Shown piece after piece: positions 9,576 through 20,454 of a stretch of 64,000 nt of DNA. The notes under the pieces are model-generated. The model did no database searches. It was not told the origin of the DNA and saw only the letters and a list, made by a program, of their open reading frames with translations. Each line of letters opens with the position of its first letter. Position 1 is the first letter of the stretch. Source of the stretch: Ichthyophis bannanicus (lineage: Eukaryota > Chordata > Amphibia > Gymnophiona > Ichthyophiidae); assembly GCA_033557465.1 (NCBI GenBank), contig CM066035.1, positions 898,287,309 through 898,351,308 on the forward strand. The letters run 5' to 3'. Made by a program: the position numbers and the translations under genes.

Positions 9576-10610
9576 TTGTGGAAAAGATTTATCGATGATA
9601 TCTTCATGCTTTGGAGTGGCTTCAGTTCATTGTTACAGGAATTTGTCGATTGGTTAAATGGAGCTACTCCCCATATCAAATTCACTTACACCTTTCATGA
9701 TCAAAGCATAGTTTTTTTAGGTGTCACCATTCAGAAGAGCTTACATGGCTGGGTAACGTCTGTTCACAAGAAGCCTACTGATAAGAATACGTTACTCCAC
9801 TATAGGAGTAAACATCCTAAACAGCTACGTGACAGTCTGCCGTTTTCACAGTTTATACGGTATAGACGGAATTGCTCCAACACAGAAGACTATAAGAAAC
9901 AAGCAAAGACTCTGATGAAGGAGTTTCAACAAAGAGGGTATCCCTCACAGATTATTCAACAAGCTTACCGGCGAGCACTTTATAATAATAGGTCTTTATT
10001 GCTGCATCCTCGGGCCACTTCAAGTAACACTGATGACATTGTCATCAACTTTATCACTAAATTTTCGCCTCTCAGTGGAAGCATTAAAAAGATTTTTAAA
10101 CGACATCAGAATGTTTTAAGTGGTCTCCCTTGTTCACAAGAAATGAAGATTCGATGTGTTTGGTCACGACACTCTAACCTCAAAGAGAAATTGAGCCCCG
10201 CTAAATTACGATCAATGCCGCTGTGTATTCCTGATCAAAGGACAGGACATAGGCCGTGTGGTCATTGCAACATTTGTTTTGTTACGGAAGAAACCTGCTC
10301 TTCTTTTTTCTATCATGACCGACAGTATAAATTGAAACATTGTACGACGTGTGAAACTGACCATGTTGTATATGCCATTAAGTGCCCCTGCAATCTTTTG
10401 TATGTGGGTAAAACTGTCCGACCGCTACGGATCCGAATAAATGAACACAAAAGTAGGCTTAGGTGTAATGTGCAAGAAGCCCCCTTGGTATCCCATTGTA
10501 TTCAGTATCATCATGTTTTTGAAGAATTGAAATGCTTCGGGATAGATTGGATAGCGGCGGGCATGATGGGTAAATCCAGAGAAAAAAGCTTGCTGATCCA
10601 TTATACCTGA
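9576..10610 (+). CDS. PLE RT motif C through GIY-YIG endonuclease
   Basis: Residues 5-10 are FIDDIF, the RT catalytic box. The thumb region and the conserved FSQFIRYRRNCS (90-101) and QQAYRRALYNN (128-138) follow. A Cys cluster CGHCNIC is at 228-234 and GIY-YIG is at 263-280 (HVVYAIKCPCNLLYVGKT), followed by the R-I-NEHKSRL helix. The usual C-terminal REQ-W-I motif is missing: the frame departs at about residue 335 where the L2 tail joins. The 344-residue stretch has no internal stop, so decay since insertion is limited. The upstream half is separated by the SINE, so no intact protein can be made. Confidence 0.82.
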   Translation: MWKRFIDDIFMLWSGFSSLLQEFVDWLNGATPHIKFTYTFHDQSIVFLGVTIQKSLHGWVTSVHKKPTDKNTLLHYRSKHPKQLRDSLPFSQFIRYRRNCSNTEDYKKQAKTLMKEFQQRGYPSQIIQQAYRRALYNNRSLLLHPRATSSNTDDIVINFITKFSPLSGSIKKIFKRHQNVLSGLPCSQEMKIRCVWSRHSNLKEKLSPAKLRSMPLCIPDQRTGHRPCGHCNICFVTEETCSSFFYHDRQYKLKHCTTCETDHVVYAIKCPCNLLYVGKTVRPLRIRINEHKSRLRCNVQEAPLVSHCIQYHHVFEELKCFGIDWIAAGMMGKSREKSLLIHYT

Positions 10611-10875
10611 ACCTTTCTCATCAATGTTTATGTAACCCAGTGCACCTGTTTTATGCATTATACCCTGCTCAGCTATGTTCATGTAGCCCTAGTGCGCCTA
10701 ACAGTTTTATGCACCATTTTGAAGTTGTTAATCCCCATCCTCGTTAACATCATGTTCTGTGTAACCTAAATGGACCTGAAAGTTCTATGTTTCACCCTGT
10801 TCCTTGTAAACCATTTTGACTGGTAGAAAAATGGTATAGCAAAACCAGTTAAATAATAAATAAACAAATAAATAT
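10611..10875 (+). mobile_element. L2-type LINE or SINE 3' tail
   Basis: The end reads TTGTAAACCATTTTGACTGG, then a GGTATAGCAAAACC stretch and a TAAATAAA-type microsatellite. This is the L2-family 3' signature (terminal stem plus TAAA repeats) also seen in this window at 15313, 20455, 22437, 41540, 43866 and 53160. It is 5'-truncated and joined to the truncated PLE. Confidence 0.6.
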
Positions 10876-11529
10876 CACAAAGAGTTAGTGGGAGTAGTTA
10901 GCATTGGCCATGATGCCAATGATTCAGCATTAACTGGTCTTTGGTTCTATATGTTCTGTGCTTATTGCCCTCCTGCTCTATTTCCGTAGAGGCAGATTCC
11001 ATTTAAGCCAGTTATCTCCAGCAGACATGTTTAAATGGGGCACAGGTGTGATTCAATCCTAATTTCACATCTACGGGTATAGATGCGCCCACATAGATGT
11101 GTCTGGAGTGGCACATCCAACATGCTGTTCAGCCAGCCTGTGCATGTATCCAGAGCGAGAACCGTGCATAGGGTGCAGGCACGGGCCATGGAGTGAAGCG
11201 GAGGAACCCATCCCTGCTAATATTATGGGAAATGGGTACGTGTAAATAGTTTTCCAATGTGCAGCAAGATAGGACAAGGAAAAGTACTACAATGACACTT
11301 GCAAGGAAATAGAAGCAGAAACTATTAGAGGAAGAACAAGATCGGCTTTCCTAAAGCTACGAGAGTTAAAGAAAAAGTTCCAGCCTCGAATTGGAATGTT
11401 ACAAGATGCTCAAGGTTCTATGTTGAATGATGCTGAGAAGATCAAGAAAAGGTGGAAGGAATATACAGAGTTTTTATATGATAAAGATCAAGTGGACCGT
11501 TTCAACCTGTACCTTATGATCGGGAACCA

Positions 11530-12225
11530 TTGGTGATGAAAGAAGAAGTTGAAGCAGCATTGAAAGCCTTATCAAAGAACAAAGCACCGGGCATTGATAG
11601 CATTCCCATAGAAGTATTGCAGCAATCTGATGCAGCTGTTACCGTACTCACAAGGCTCTGCCAAGAAATATGGAAGACAACATCATGGCCAACTGACTGG
11701 AAAAGATCTGTGTTTATACCAATACTAAAGAAAGGTGATCCAACTGACTGTGAAAATTATCGCACAATCGCTCTGATCCCACATGCCAGCAAGATTCTAC
11801 TGAAGATTATTCAAAAGAGACTACAACCATACCTGGAACAAGAACTACCTGAAGTGCAAGGAGGGTTCAGGAAAGGGCGAGGAACGAGAGACATCATTGC
11901 GGATGTGAGATGGATCCTTGAAAAGACTAAAGAATACCAAAAGGATATCTATTTGTGCTTTATCGACTATAGCAAGGCTTTTGACTGTGTAAACCATGAG
12001 AAACTCTGGGCCACATTAAGAAGCATGGGTATACCAGAACACCTGATTGTTCTCTTGCGCAATCTGTACATTGATCAAGAAGCAACAGTTCGAACGGAAC
12101 AAGGAGAAACAGAATGGTTTAAAATAAGCAAAGGTGTAAGACAAGGCTGCATACTTTCCCCCTACCTGTTTAATTTATATGCATCGTCAGAGAAGCAGGA
12201 TTGTATGAAGACAACAGAGGTGTGA
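11530..12225 (+). pseudogene. RTE reverse transcriptase, N-terminal part
   Basis: Motifs are KNKAPGIDSIPIEVL, WKRSVFIPILKKGD, ENYRTIALIPHASK, the catalytic FIDYSKAFDCVNHEKLW (motif A) and GVRQGCILSPYLFNLY (motif B). Upstream, coding similarity extends to about 11280 in another frame. The frame loses register at about 12184, just after LFNLYA, where bases appear deleted relative to typical RTE sequence. The catalytic YADD lies in the next frame. Confidence 0.85.
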
Positions 12226-13031
12226 AGATTGGTGGAAGACTCATCAACAACCTTCGCTATGCTGATGATACCACATTACTGGCTGAAAGTGAAGATGATC
12301 TGAAACATTTGCTTCTCACAATCAAAGAACATAGTCTCAAAATGGGCCTGCACCTTAATGTAAAGAAAACAAAGATCATGACAACTGGCATAATCAACAG
12401 GTTCATCGTTGAAGGAGAAGAAATTGAAATTGTGAACAACTTTAACCTACTTGGATCAACTATCAATAAAGAAGCAACAAGCAGTCAAGAAATCAGACGA
12501 CGCATTGCTCTTGGCAGAATGGCTATGAAAGACCTAGATAAGATTCTCAAGAGCAGAGATGTCTCTCTCCATACAAAGATTCGACTTGTTCAAGCCATGG
12601 TATTTTCAATAACATCATATGGATGTGAAGGCTGGACAGTGAAAAAGATAGACAGGAAGAAAATTGATGCCTTTGAATTATGGTGCTGGTGGCGAATACT
12701 GTGTATACCATGGACTGCCCGAAGAACAAACCAGTCGGTACTAGAGGAGATCAAACCTAAGCTTTCTTTAGAAGCTCAGATGACAAGACTTTGGCTTTCA
12801 TACTTTGGACACATCATGCGAAGAGAGAGATCATTAGAGAAAGACATTATGCTTGGCAAGATAGAAGGTCAACGTAAAAGAGGAAGGCCAGCAATGAGAT
12901 GGATCAATACAATAACAGCAGCTACGGGTACCAGTCTGTCAACAATGAGCCGCCTGACTGAAGACCGAACACAATTTAGGATAGCTATCCAGAGGGTCGC
13001 CATGAGTCGACTCCGACTCGACGGCACTTAA
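12201..13031 (+). CDS. RTE reverse transcriptase, catalytic box to C-terminus
   Basis: Residues about 18-28 are LRYADDTTLLA (motif C). Thumb and C-terminal landmarks typical of RTE are IRRRIALGRMAMKDLDKIL, TSYGCEGWTVKK, FELWCWWRILCIPWTARRTN and KRGRPAMRWINTI. The frame is open to the natural stop at 13031 and overlaps the preceding frame, marking a frameshift at about 12190. This LINE probably supplied the machinery for the SINE at 9327, whose tail it shares. Confidence 0.85.
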   Translation: MYEDNRGVKIGGRLINNLRYADDTTLLAESEDDLKHLLLTIKEHSLKMGLHLNVKKTKIMTTGIINRFIVEGEEIEIVNNFNLLGSTINKEATSSQEIRRRIALGRMAMKDLDKILKSRDVSLHTKIRLVQAMVFSITSYGCEGWTVKKIDRKKIDAFELWCWWRILCIPWTARRTNQSVLEEIKPKLSLEAQMTRLWLSYFGHIMRRERSLEKDIMLGKIEGQRKRGRPAMRWINTITAATGTSLSTMSRLTEDRTQFRIAIQRVAMSRLRLDGT

Positions 13032-14384
13032 CAACAACAAAATAGTTTTGGATATCCCTGCTCTCACTGTATTCTGGATAGTTGCACGTTTCCGATCATG
13101 CCCATCTCCGCAATATACCCGTGGACACCTCTGACCATCATGCCTCCTTGGTTGAAATGTGCATCTCCTAAGCTGCCATTCACACTGACAGTATTTTGCA
13201 GATGCAAATGATAGAAATGATAAATGAATACTGATGCAAACTAGACTATATACTAGTCTTTTTCATGGCCAGAAAAGTGCTAAGTTATCTCAGTGCACTC
13301 TAATATACAGTATTACGAGAAAGTAAATATTAACATGTTTGTCATGGTATACCTTGCATCAAAAAGTACTTGACAGTATAAAAATGCTTCAGTTATTCTT
13401 GCATTGGTCATCTTTAAAAACACTCTTTAAAATTCTAAGTATAGACTCTTACCAAGTTCACAGAAACCTAACCTAACTTTGCAATTCCCCAAAGGATGCA
13501 TAATATTGCTGAGCTACAAAAGTATGCTCTTTTAATGACTATGGCCTTCTGGCTATGGCATCTGCTTCCCACATATTTGGGTACTGATATTTCTCACAGC
13601 AGCTCCCTACATGTGGTTACACCTGTCCCATACAATGTCCACTCTCTGTTTTGGTTTATTTCAGTCTGTATACGTCTGCTATCTGTGGAGGCAACCCTCT
13701 CTACCTTCCCACAGTCTGCTTTGTGGCAATGCTCCCCTGGTCAGGCCTGTGTGGGCATGGGAGAGGGGATCCCTGTGCCATCATACCAAATAGCCAGCCT
13801 CCAGATATATCACCACTCTTGCAGCCTGCATAGATCCTGGACTGGGTAAGGATGTAGGCCTCATAGCACAATCTGGGGATGCTGGCAACATCAGTCATGT
13901 TTCCCAGTGCCTGACATAGCTGATGTATGGTTGCCCTATCACACTGGCACCTGGTGACACTGTGGTCATCCATAAGGTCCAGGTACTGGCCAGGCATTCA
14001 TAGCCTCTCTGAATTGCAAATCAGCACACCAGATCCATCCGTGCAACCCTCAAATCACACACATACAGTCTCACTTGCAGAGACGTACAGTAGAACACTG
14101 CAGAAAAATTTCTAAGTCCTGGCCTTATTCCACATCTCCGGCAGGAATAACAGGCACATCTCTGGGAAAGTAAAAAACATACACGGGCCTTTCCGGAATA
14201 TGTTATACATGTCTCCGTGGCAGTTCTGCCTCTCCCTGCCATGGGCAGAAATCCCCATGCAAGTGCCATGGATGTCGCCACTCCATGTACCGGAATACGC
14301 CCATAGACGTTTTCACAAGATACGTGTCTCCCATGCATGTTCAAATGGCCTATTTGGGTTTTGGAATGACCCCATTAACTTACT

Positions 14385-15230
14385 GGAATCAATATTTTCA
14401 TATATTCTGTCTGTGTCTATTGTGGTGAACAGCTTATAGACTGTAGGTAGACAAGTTATTGGTCTATAATTTTTGGGAACATTACTTGGATCTCCCTTTG
14501 GAAACAGAAGTGCTCTTTCTGTTATTAGCTATTGTGGTGTTGGGTCTGACTGCTTGGCCAATTGACATTTGCAATTTGCCTGTTCTTGGTGCAATGATGT
14601 AAACTGTTTGAGTCAAAAATTGGTCATATTATCTGGGCCAGGGCCCTTCCAGTCTGAGGATCTTTTTAACCTGCTTTCCAACTCTTTTGTGGTTACTTCA
14701 GGCCATGCCACAGGTTTTATGTTTCCCTTATCTAAATTCTCTCGGGTGCAGGGTTACCATTCTGTTTCTCGATTGTGCTCTACAGGGTCCTTTTATAGAT
14801 TTCTCCAGAAGGTTTCTGTTTCAGCTTTGGTTGGTGGTGTGTTTCTCATAATAATGCTCTTTCCCAATTCCCCGTAGTATTGTTTTTGGTTTTCTCTAAA
14901 GAGTTTATTTTGTTATCTCTCTTTCCTATTTTCTTCATTTCATTTCACTTATTAGATATTTTACCTCCTTTTACAAGTCAGCCCATGTCTTTGGAGTTTT
15001 TGTTCTTCCACTGCTACTTTCCAAGGAGGCGTTTTCATTTTCTTTTTCTTCTGGCCCTGCGTTTTTGTTGGTAGAATTCTTTCGGTAATAATTTTGTCTG
15101 TGCAATATTATATTCAATTTATTTTTCTGACTTTTTAACTTTGTACAGGCTATGGCCTTATTCGTCTTACTCTTAAATTTAGATATTCGGTTCAACGGGG
15201 TAATCTTTCCTTCGCCTGGAACCCAGCAAG
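14385..15230 (-). pseudogene. R4-like LINE remnant: region before and at the start of the RT
   Basis: Minus-strand reading across frameshifts gives DWKGPGPDNMTNF, LKQFTSLHQEQANC, then LFPKGDPSNVPKNYRPITCL and PTVYKLFTT. The phrase PKNYRPITCLPT is characteristic of R4/Dong/NeSL-group RTs. It fits the endonuclease-side fragment at 7980-8690 in strand and order. The central RT with its catalytic box is missing between them, where the PLE, L2 tail and Harbinger-like repeat now lie. Confidence 0.55.
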
Positions 15231-15312
15231 CTCAACTTTTTCCAGATAGGCTAGATGCTCTAGCATTAATTTCTCCACCTCCAGGTCTTTCTCATGAATT
15301 TCTTCTTGCTCT

Positions 15313-17690
15313 TCAGTTTATTTATTTTTATTTATTTATTTAACATTTTTTATATACCGTCTTTCTACGAATCAAGACGGTTTACATAGAACAATAAAAA
15401 GCAGTATATTTCAACTGTTTACAAGGAACGAATAACTGGATACAGAGTAACGCAACATGAAGAATTAAATTATACAATTAATTGCAGTGGACAATGATCA
15501 ACTATATACATATATACATATATATGTGGAAAGCTACGGATGGGAGCATTGTAAAGATTGATGGGATAAGGACAGGGAGGTAAAAAGTAAGAGGTTTAGG
15601 TGTTAGGGTGGGAGAGAAAAATGCTCAAGGAAGAGATGGGTCTTTAACTTTTTCCGGAATTCAGTGTGGCTCATGCAGTTGCGCAGCTCATGCGGAAGGG
15701 AGTTACAAAGGGAAGGCGCATAGAGGGAAAAGGTCCTGTCACAAGTGGATTGTTTACAGTGTTTTTTTGTTGCAGGTATTGTTAATAAATTTTTAGTGAT
15801 CGAACGGTGTTTTCTAGTGTTGTTGGAGATGGCAAGGAGAGGGGAGAGGCATGGAGCTGACTCCTTAGAAATAATTCTGTGTATTAGAGTAAGGACCTTG
15901 AATTTCACTCGGTGATGAATTGGGAGCCAGTGGAGATCATAGAGGATTGGTGTAATATGAGCTCGTCTAGGAGTGTTTGTTATGAGACGCGCTAATGTAT
16001 TCTGGGCTAGTTGGAGGGGTTGAATAGAGTTCTTGGGGAGGCCTTGATAGATCAGATTACAATAGTCAAGTGAGGGGGTTGTAAGGGCCTGACAGACAGT
16101 GCGAAAGGAGTCAGGGCTTAGGAGAGATTTGAGGTTCCTGAGAGTGCGTAGTTTAGCATATACTGTGTTAGTGGTTTTCTTTACCTGATCAGAGAAAGAT
16201 AAGTTCTGATCGAGTATGATTCCAAGATATTTCACCTGTTTTTTTAAAGAGAGAGTGATATCATTAAAGGTGAGGGTTGGGGGGGGGGGGACGTATGAGG
16301 GGTTAGAGAAAACTTGGATTGCCTCAGTTTTGGATTGGTTGATTATTAGGTTGTGTTGAGAGAGCCAAGATTTGAGGCTGGTTAGACATTCATTTAATTT
16401 AGAGAAATTAGGGTTAGAAAGGTTAAATGGGGTGAAACACATCATATCGTCTGCATACATTTGATACTGGATGCCATAATTTTGGAAGATAGTGCATACA
16501 GGTTGGAGGAAGATATTAAAAAGTAACGCAGATAGACTGGATCCTTGAGGTACGCCTTGTTTTAGGGTAAAAGGGAGGGAAGTATCATTACCAATACGGA
16601 CCTGTTGTGTTCTGTCGTGTAGGTAAGATTGGAACCATTTTAGAGTTGTGTCTCTCAGACCTATATCATAAAGTCTGTATAGGAGTTGATGGTGGGGGAG
16701 GGAGTCAAAAGCAGCGGATAAGTCTAGGAAAATAAGGAGACATCCTTGGGTAGAGTTCTGGGTGTGTGTGTACAGGGAATCTAGTAAGGAGGTGAGGAGG
16801 GTTTCAACTCCGTGATTTTTTTGAATCCATGTTGAAATAAGTCAAGGGGGGAGTGGTCATCAATAAAGTCCTGAAGTTGGATTTGGACAAGTTTCTCAGT
16901 TATTTTTGCAAGGAAGGGGATACTAGATATGGGTCTGTAGGAAGAAGGAGAGGTGGGGTCTAGCTTTGTACCTTTTAGGATTGGACGGATAGAGGCACTC
17001 TTAAGTGAAGGTGGAACGGAGCCTGACTGGAGAGAAGTTTGTACAATATTCAATATGTAAGGGGAGAGAGAATTTCTGGTGGATTTAATCCAGGGGACAG
17101 GACAAGGGTCAAGGGCAGAAGTTGAGGCATTCAGTTCTTTAATAACATCAGATACATTGGCCAAGGTGATGGTATGAAACTCTCTCCATGAGTTTGGAAG
17201 GGTTGCATCATGTATTTGGGTGCCATGGAGAGAAGTGGGTTGGGGGTTAGTGGTTGATGGTGGGAGGAATTTAGAAGTAAGATGGTTAGCTATAGTTTGT
17301 GCGGATATTTTTGGTGGTTGGTCAAGTTGTAGAGGTTCATTAATTAGGGATTTAGTGATAGAGAAGAGTTCACGTGGTTTATTAAGAGCTCTTTGAATGA
17401 TATTCTCGTTATACTCTCTTTTGTGAGTGAGTGTTTCTAAGCAGTAGGATTGGAGTTTTGTCGTGTAGGCGATACGTGTATTGGGGTCTTGAGTACGTCT
17501 CCATTTACGTTCGAGACGTCTGAGCTCCCTTTTAAGGTTTCTCAGGTTTGTAGAGAACCAGGGGGTTCTTCTTCGGTGTTTTTGAGGAAGTTGCTTGGGT
17601 GGGAGTAGGGAAGCTGCAGATAAGATGATGTCTTCAGTTGATTTCTTGGCCTGACCTTTGTTTATCTCACTCTCCAGCGCTTCCAGATCT
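15313..17690 (-). mobile_element. L2-clade LINE, 5'-truncated, RT almost intact
   Basis: The 3' end at 15313 has the TAAATAAA microsatellite and the L2 stem (TATACCGTCTTTCTACG, as read on +). Coding sequence runs from 15603 to about 17690. One break lies in an A7 run (16817-16823, as T on +), where the frame of the downstream half is one base out. Sequence beyond 17690 is pyrimidine-rich and unrelated. Confidence 0.82.
15603..16460 (-). CDS. L2 RT, catalytic box to C-terminus
   Basis: The frame starts at MYADDMMCF (catalytic YADD) only because that is the first Met. The same frame is open upstream through GVPQGSSLSALLFNIFL to about 16800. Downstream landmarks are KQVKYLGIILDQNLSF, TTPSLDYCNLIYQGL (the L2-type DYCN box), LHWLPIHHRVKFK and LPHELRN. 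It ends at a natural stop. No internal stop is present. Confidence 0.83.
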   Translation of the reverse strand: MYADDMMCFTPFNLSNPNFSKLNECLTSLKSWLSQHNLIINQSKTEAIQVFSNPSYVPPPPTLTFNDITLSLKKQVKYLGIILDQNLSFSDQVKKTTNTVYAKLRTLRNLKSLLSPDSFRTVCQALTTPSLDYCNLIYQGLPKNSIQPLQLAQNTLARLITNTPRRAHITPILYDLHWLPIHHRVKFKVLTLIHRIISKESAPCLSPLLAISNNTRKHRSITKNLLTIPATKKHCKQSTCDRTFSLYAPSLCNSLPHELRNCMSHTEFRKKLKTHLFLEHFSLPP

Positions 17691-17701
17691 CCTAGCTGCA
17701 T
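16781..17701 (-). pseudogene. L2 RT, N-terminal half
   Basis: Residues include TPWFSTNLRNLKRELRRLER (linker before the RT), ALDPCPVPWIK, SASIRPILKGTKLDPTSPSS and YRPISSIPFLAKITEK, then QHGFKK. These are L2-clade RT fingers motifs. The frame ends after SSPPY because of a one-base slip in an A run; motif A (FLDLSAAFDSLPHHQLLY) continues in the adjacent frame. Confidence 0.8.
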
Positions 17702-18084
17702 CTCTATCTCAGTCTTCTAGTATTCCATTCCAAGCCAGCTCTTTCTTTCTCCTTTCTGGTGTTCCTTTCTATATCCCTTTTTTCTCTCATGGCTTCAGTT
17801 CTTCTTCTTGTGTTCCTTTCTGGATTCCCTCCTTCTCCCTTGGCACCAGCCTTTCTTCTGATGCTCTTTTCCAGACTCCTCTTTTCTTTTTCTGTACCAA
17901 CTTGTTGTTCCTTGTTGACTCCCCTTTTTCTTTTTCTTTGTTTATATAATTTTTTTCTTCTGGTGCTCCCACCTAGGTCTCCTCTTTCTCTATTTCTTTT
18001 TACAGAGAAGCCCTCAATTGATTTAAGATGTTATCACTCACATACTTCTTTACTTTGATCTTTGAAATTAGTGATCTTATTTAG
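17702..18084. other. Pyrimidine-rich spacer
   Basis: Long CT-rich runs on + give leucine/serine/phenylalanine-rich frames with no domain. Nothing else seen. Confidence 0.45.
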
Positions 18085-18375
18085 GTCTTCACGTCTCTTC
18101 TCATATATCTTGGGACCTAAATATGTATATCCTTGAGGAGAGAGGGACAGGGGAGATATGATACAGATGTTTAAATACTTAAAGGGTATTAATGAGCAAA
18201 CAAAACTTTTTCAAACAGGGGAATGAAGCTGCAAAGAGGTAAACTTTAAAGCAACATAGGGAATATTTTTTCATAGAAAGGGTGGTGGACCCCTGGAATG
18301 CCCTCCTGATGGAGGAGGTGGGGAAAATACAGTGACAGAATTTACAAAGGCATGGAATAGACACATTGGTCAAGC
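18085..18375 (+). pseudogene. CR1-type LINE fragment (RT C-terminus)
   Basis: Plus-strand reading with breaks gives MYILEERGDRGDMIQMFKYL, GIFFH, and an AWNRHIGQAL-like ending, the standard CR1 C-terminal wording (hydrophobic L-EERGDRGD, then the 'FTKAW' end). It is a short decayed piece adjoining the Gypsy remnant. Confidence 0.55.
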
Positions 18376-18419
18376 CCTCCAAAAATTGCTCCCATAGCAC
18401 AATCTTGACTTTTTCAGGC

Positions 18420-19130
18420 ACATTCTTTTCCTCCGGTTGCAGTCACTTCCATGCGAGATCCTTCAACTGACAGAGGAATCTCCGAGGGCTCTCTTTTATC
18501 TGGAGCCCTTGCTTTCTGAATTGCTGGCGGTAGACCTCTGAGGTACAGCTGGCCCGTTCCAATATAGTGGCCTTGATGGCTGCATATGTAGCTCGCCCAA
18601 CTGGGTTGGCATCCTGGAATGCAGCCTGACTGCTGCCCGTCAGCAGATTCCAAAAAAATAGGTAGTCCACGTTGTCTCCAGCCACCTGGCCATGCGGACA
18701 GTTTGTTCAAAGTTCACCAAAATATGATCTGGTTCATTTTTTGTCTTCATTTTAAGAAGTGCTTGCATTGGAGGTGGATTTGGACGTAGGTCAACTGAGC
18801 TAGAGAACTCTTCTGTAGTGCCCCCTGTCCTTGAATAATTTCCTGTATCTGCTGCTGCTGTTGTTGCTGCCCTTCCAGTAGGGTGTGTTGAAACTGCTGC
18901 TGACATTGTTGCTGTTACTGCTGATACTATTGCTGTTGTTGTTGATACTATCTCAGTTGCTGCTGACCTTCTGCCAGCATCAGAGGAACTGCTCCTTCCT
19001 GGCTTGTCACTGTTCTCTTGCAACACCAACACAACTTCCTTTCTGCAGCTGAATTAACCCTGCAGTCTTCCAGCTCCAACAAACTTTTAGAGGCTTCTAG
19101 TGGCCAAAACAAAGCCTGCCTGTCCAGCAT
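18420..19130 (-). pseudogene. Gypsy-type LTR retrotransposon gag fragment
   Basis: Minus-strand reading gives QALLKMKTKNEPDHILVNFE, WNLLTGSSQAAFQDANP and EVYRQQFRKQG. These match the matrix/capsid start of vertebrate Gypsy gags (the 'LLTGKAQAAY' and 'YR-KFR' motifs). A CAG-type glutamine/alanine repeat lies at 18850-18960. Frameshifts separate the parts, and the gene ends abruptly at about 18420 without protease or pol. With the LTR-like segment to its right it is the 5' end of a broken element. Confidence 0.55.
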
Positions 19131-19640
19131 TGACTATACCTTCTTCAAATTCCCTAACTAGGGTGAGGCTAACCCTCTTAGCCCGTACAAATAAACAAAA
19201 AATATCCTAACCTGCTGTTTAGGCCCAGCCCTGGAAGGATGCGGATTTTCCCTCAGTAATGTGGTTAGAGGAAATCCCCAAGCTGCCACCATATGCAGTA
19301 GTGTAGCGTGCAGTGGGAAGGGGTTTTCTTTAAAACAAAGGCCAGACAGCAGTTCAGGAAAAACAAAAGCAGTTTTTATTCTGTCCCAGCTTGATAAACC
19401 TCCCAAGCTGGTTCTCCTGGCTCTTCCTCCAACCCCAGTTAAAGTTCCTACCTCCTTGCCTTGGAAGGACTTCTGGCTTCACGGGCCTCTCTCCCTCCTG
19501 CAGCCTGCCGGATTCTTAACCTCTCTCTATGAGCTACGCCCTACCAGCCCTGAACTCTGGGCTGCAGACTCTCTTAAAGAGGACTGTTTATACTCCTTTT
19601 GGAGAGGGACGGGTAACATTCTATAGACCTCAGGTGGACA
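19131..19640 (-). mobile_element. Probable LTR and leader of the Gypsy fragment
   Basis: Upstream of gag on the minus strand lies an AATAAA (19374-19379 as TTTATT on +). About 90 nt later comes TGGTGGCAGCTTGGGGA, in the position of a primer-binding site. The region before AATAAA would be LTR. The second LTR is absent, so the limits are estimates. Confidence 0.4.
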
Positions 19641-20150
19641 TCCAAGAGGGTGTAGATAAGATAAGGAGAGATCTAGTGAAACTTGAAGAATGGTCTAAAA
19701 TCTGCAGCTGAGATTTAATGCTTCTGTGCACAAAATAATAGTGGAACCTGGGGGAGATCATACTGGATGACCTTAAGGTGGTCAAAAGGTAGAAAAGGCA
19801 ATTGCAAAAACCTGAAGGACACTAGGGTGCATAAGGAGAGGAATGACCAGTAGGAAAAAGGAGGTGATAGTGTTTCTCTATAAATCTCTTGTGAGACCTC
19901 CTTTGGAGTGCTATGTGCAACTCTGGAGACCGCACCTTCAACAGCATAAGAACTGGACGGAGTCAGTACAAAGGGGTGGCCACTAAAATGGTCAATGGTC
20001 TTTGTTATAAGGAATATGGGGACAGAGTTAAAAATCTAAATATGTATATTTTGGAAGAAAGGTAGGACAGGGGAGATGTGATAAAGGTGGGCCTCTTTCA
20101 GTTGAAAAGGGGCATAGAATGAGAGGCTATAGTTTTAAGTTGGACAGTTT
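19641..20150 (+). pseudogene. CR1-type LINE fragment
   Basis: Broken plus-strand frames give DKIRRDLVKLEEWSKICS, FLYKSLVRPPLECYVQLW and MRGYSFKLD, standard CR1 RT C-terminal wording (the 'LVRPHLEYCVQFW' box). Several frameshifts and stops. It may share origin with the 18085-18375 piece, the Gypsy fragment lying between. Confidence 0.55.
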
Positions 20151-20155
20151 CGCTG

Positions 20156-20450
20156 ATGATGCCAAATCCATTTAAGATCAATGATTGGACTATTAAGGTA
20201 TCACCTCAAGAATCTATACATAGACAAGTTTGGTTGGTATTAAAAAAGACACTATACAAATTGCAAATAGTAATGAAATTCAGACCTTTCCTTTCGATTA
20301 ATAACTTTCGTACAGATATACAAACTTTGATTATCTCTGACTCATATCTAGGACAAACAGCATATGCGACGTGTGCTTTACAAATAGCGCAGAACTTGGC
20401 AGCTCGTGTGACCTCTGCCATAAGTCACAGGGAGCACATTTCAGCTGTTC
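20156..20450 (+). pseudogene. L2-clade RT fragment, left part of an interrupted copy
   Basis: The reading LQIAQNLAARVTSAISHREH corresponds to the L2 segment just before the 'LHWLPI' box. The coding sense resumes at about 28130 (RLPIKWWDIFKI). All of 20455-28120 is therefore later insertion. Confidence 0.6.
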
Positions 20451-20454
20451 TCTA

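Larger units (their letters stand above)
8700..10610 (+). mobile_element. Penelope-like element with RT and GIY-YIG, split by a SINE and 3'-truncated
   Basis: RT motifs A and B lie before a SINE insertion at 9327-9562; motif C and the endonuclease follow after it. Removing the SINE and one copy of its 10-bp target duplication brings the RT halves together. The 3' end stops inside the last coding motif at about 10605, where L2-type tail sequence begins, so no terminal region or ribozyme is present. The left boundary near 8700-8790 is not sharply defined. Confidence 0.78.
11254..13039 (+). mobile_element. RTE-clade LINE, 5'-truncated
   Basis: RT plus a short 3' end, flanked by 10-bp repeats AAATAGTTTT at 11244-11253 and 13040-13049. 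Joining the flanks restores continuity with the second copy of the host repeat, which supports these boundaries. The 3' end carries GGTCGCCATGAGTCGACTCC and an ACAACAACAA tail, typical of RTE. No endonuclease domain remains. Confidence 0.82.
11050..14360 (-). mobile_element. Harbinger-like dispersed repeat, copy 1 (interrupted by an RTE LINE)
   Basis: Non-RTE parts (11050-11253 and 13040-14360) align by eye, in order, with 34330-36015. Shared anchors are CTTGCATTGGTCATCT, ATTTCTAAGTCCTGGCCTTA and TGCCCATCTCC. A minus-strand reading at 13701-13997 contains CDRATIHQLCQALGN and GGWLFG, which recall the start and the GDSGYP region of PIF/Harbinger transposases. Most of the transposase middle is absent, so it would be non-autonomous. 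Inverted similarity between about 11065-11120 and 14285-14340 may be terminal repeats. Class assignment is tentative; the two-copy repeat is clear. Confidence 0.5.
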
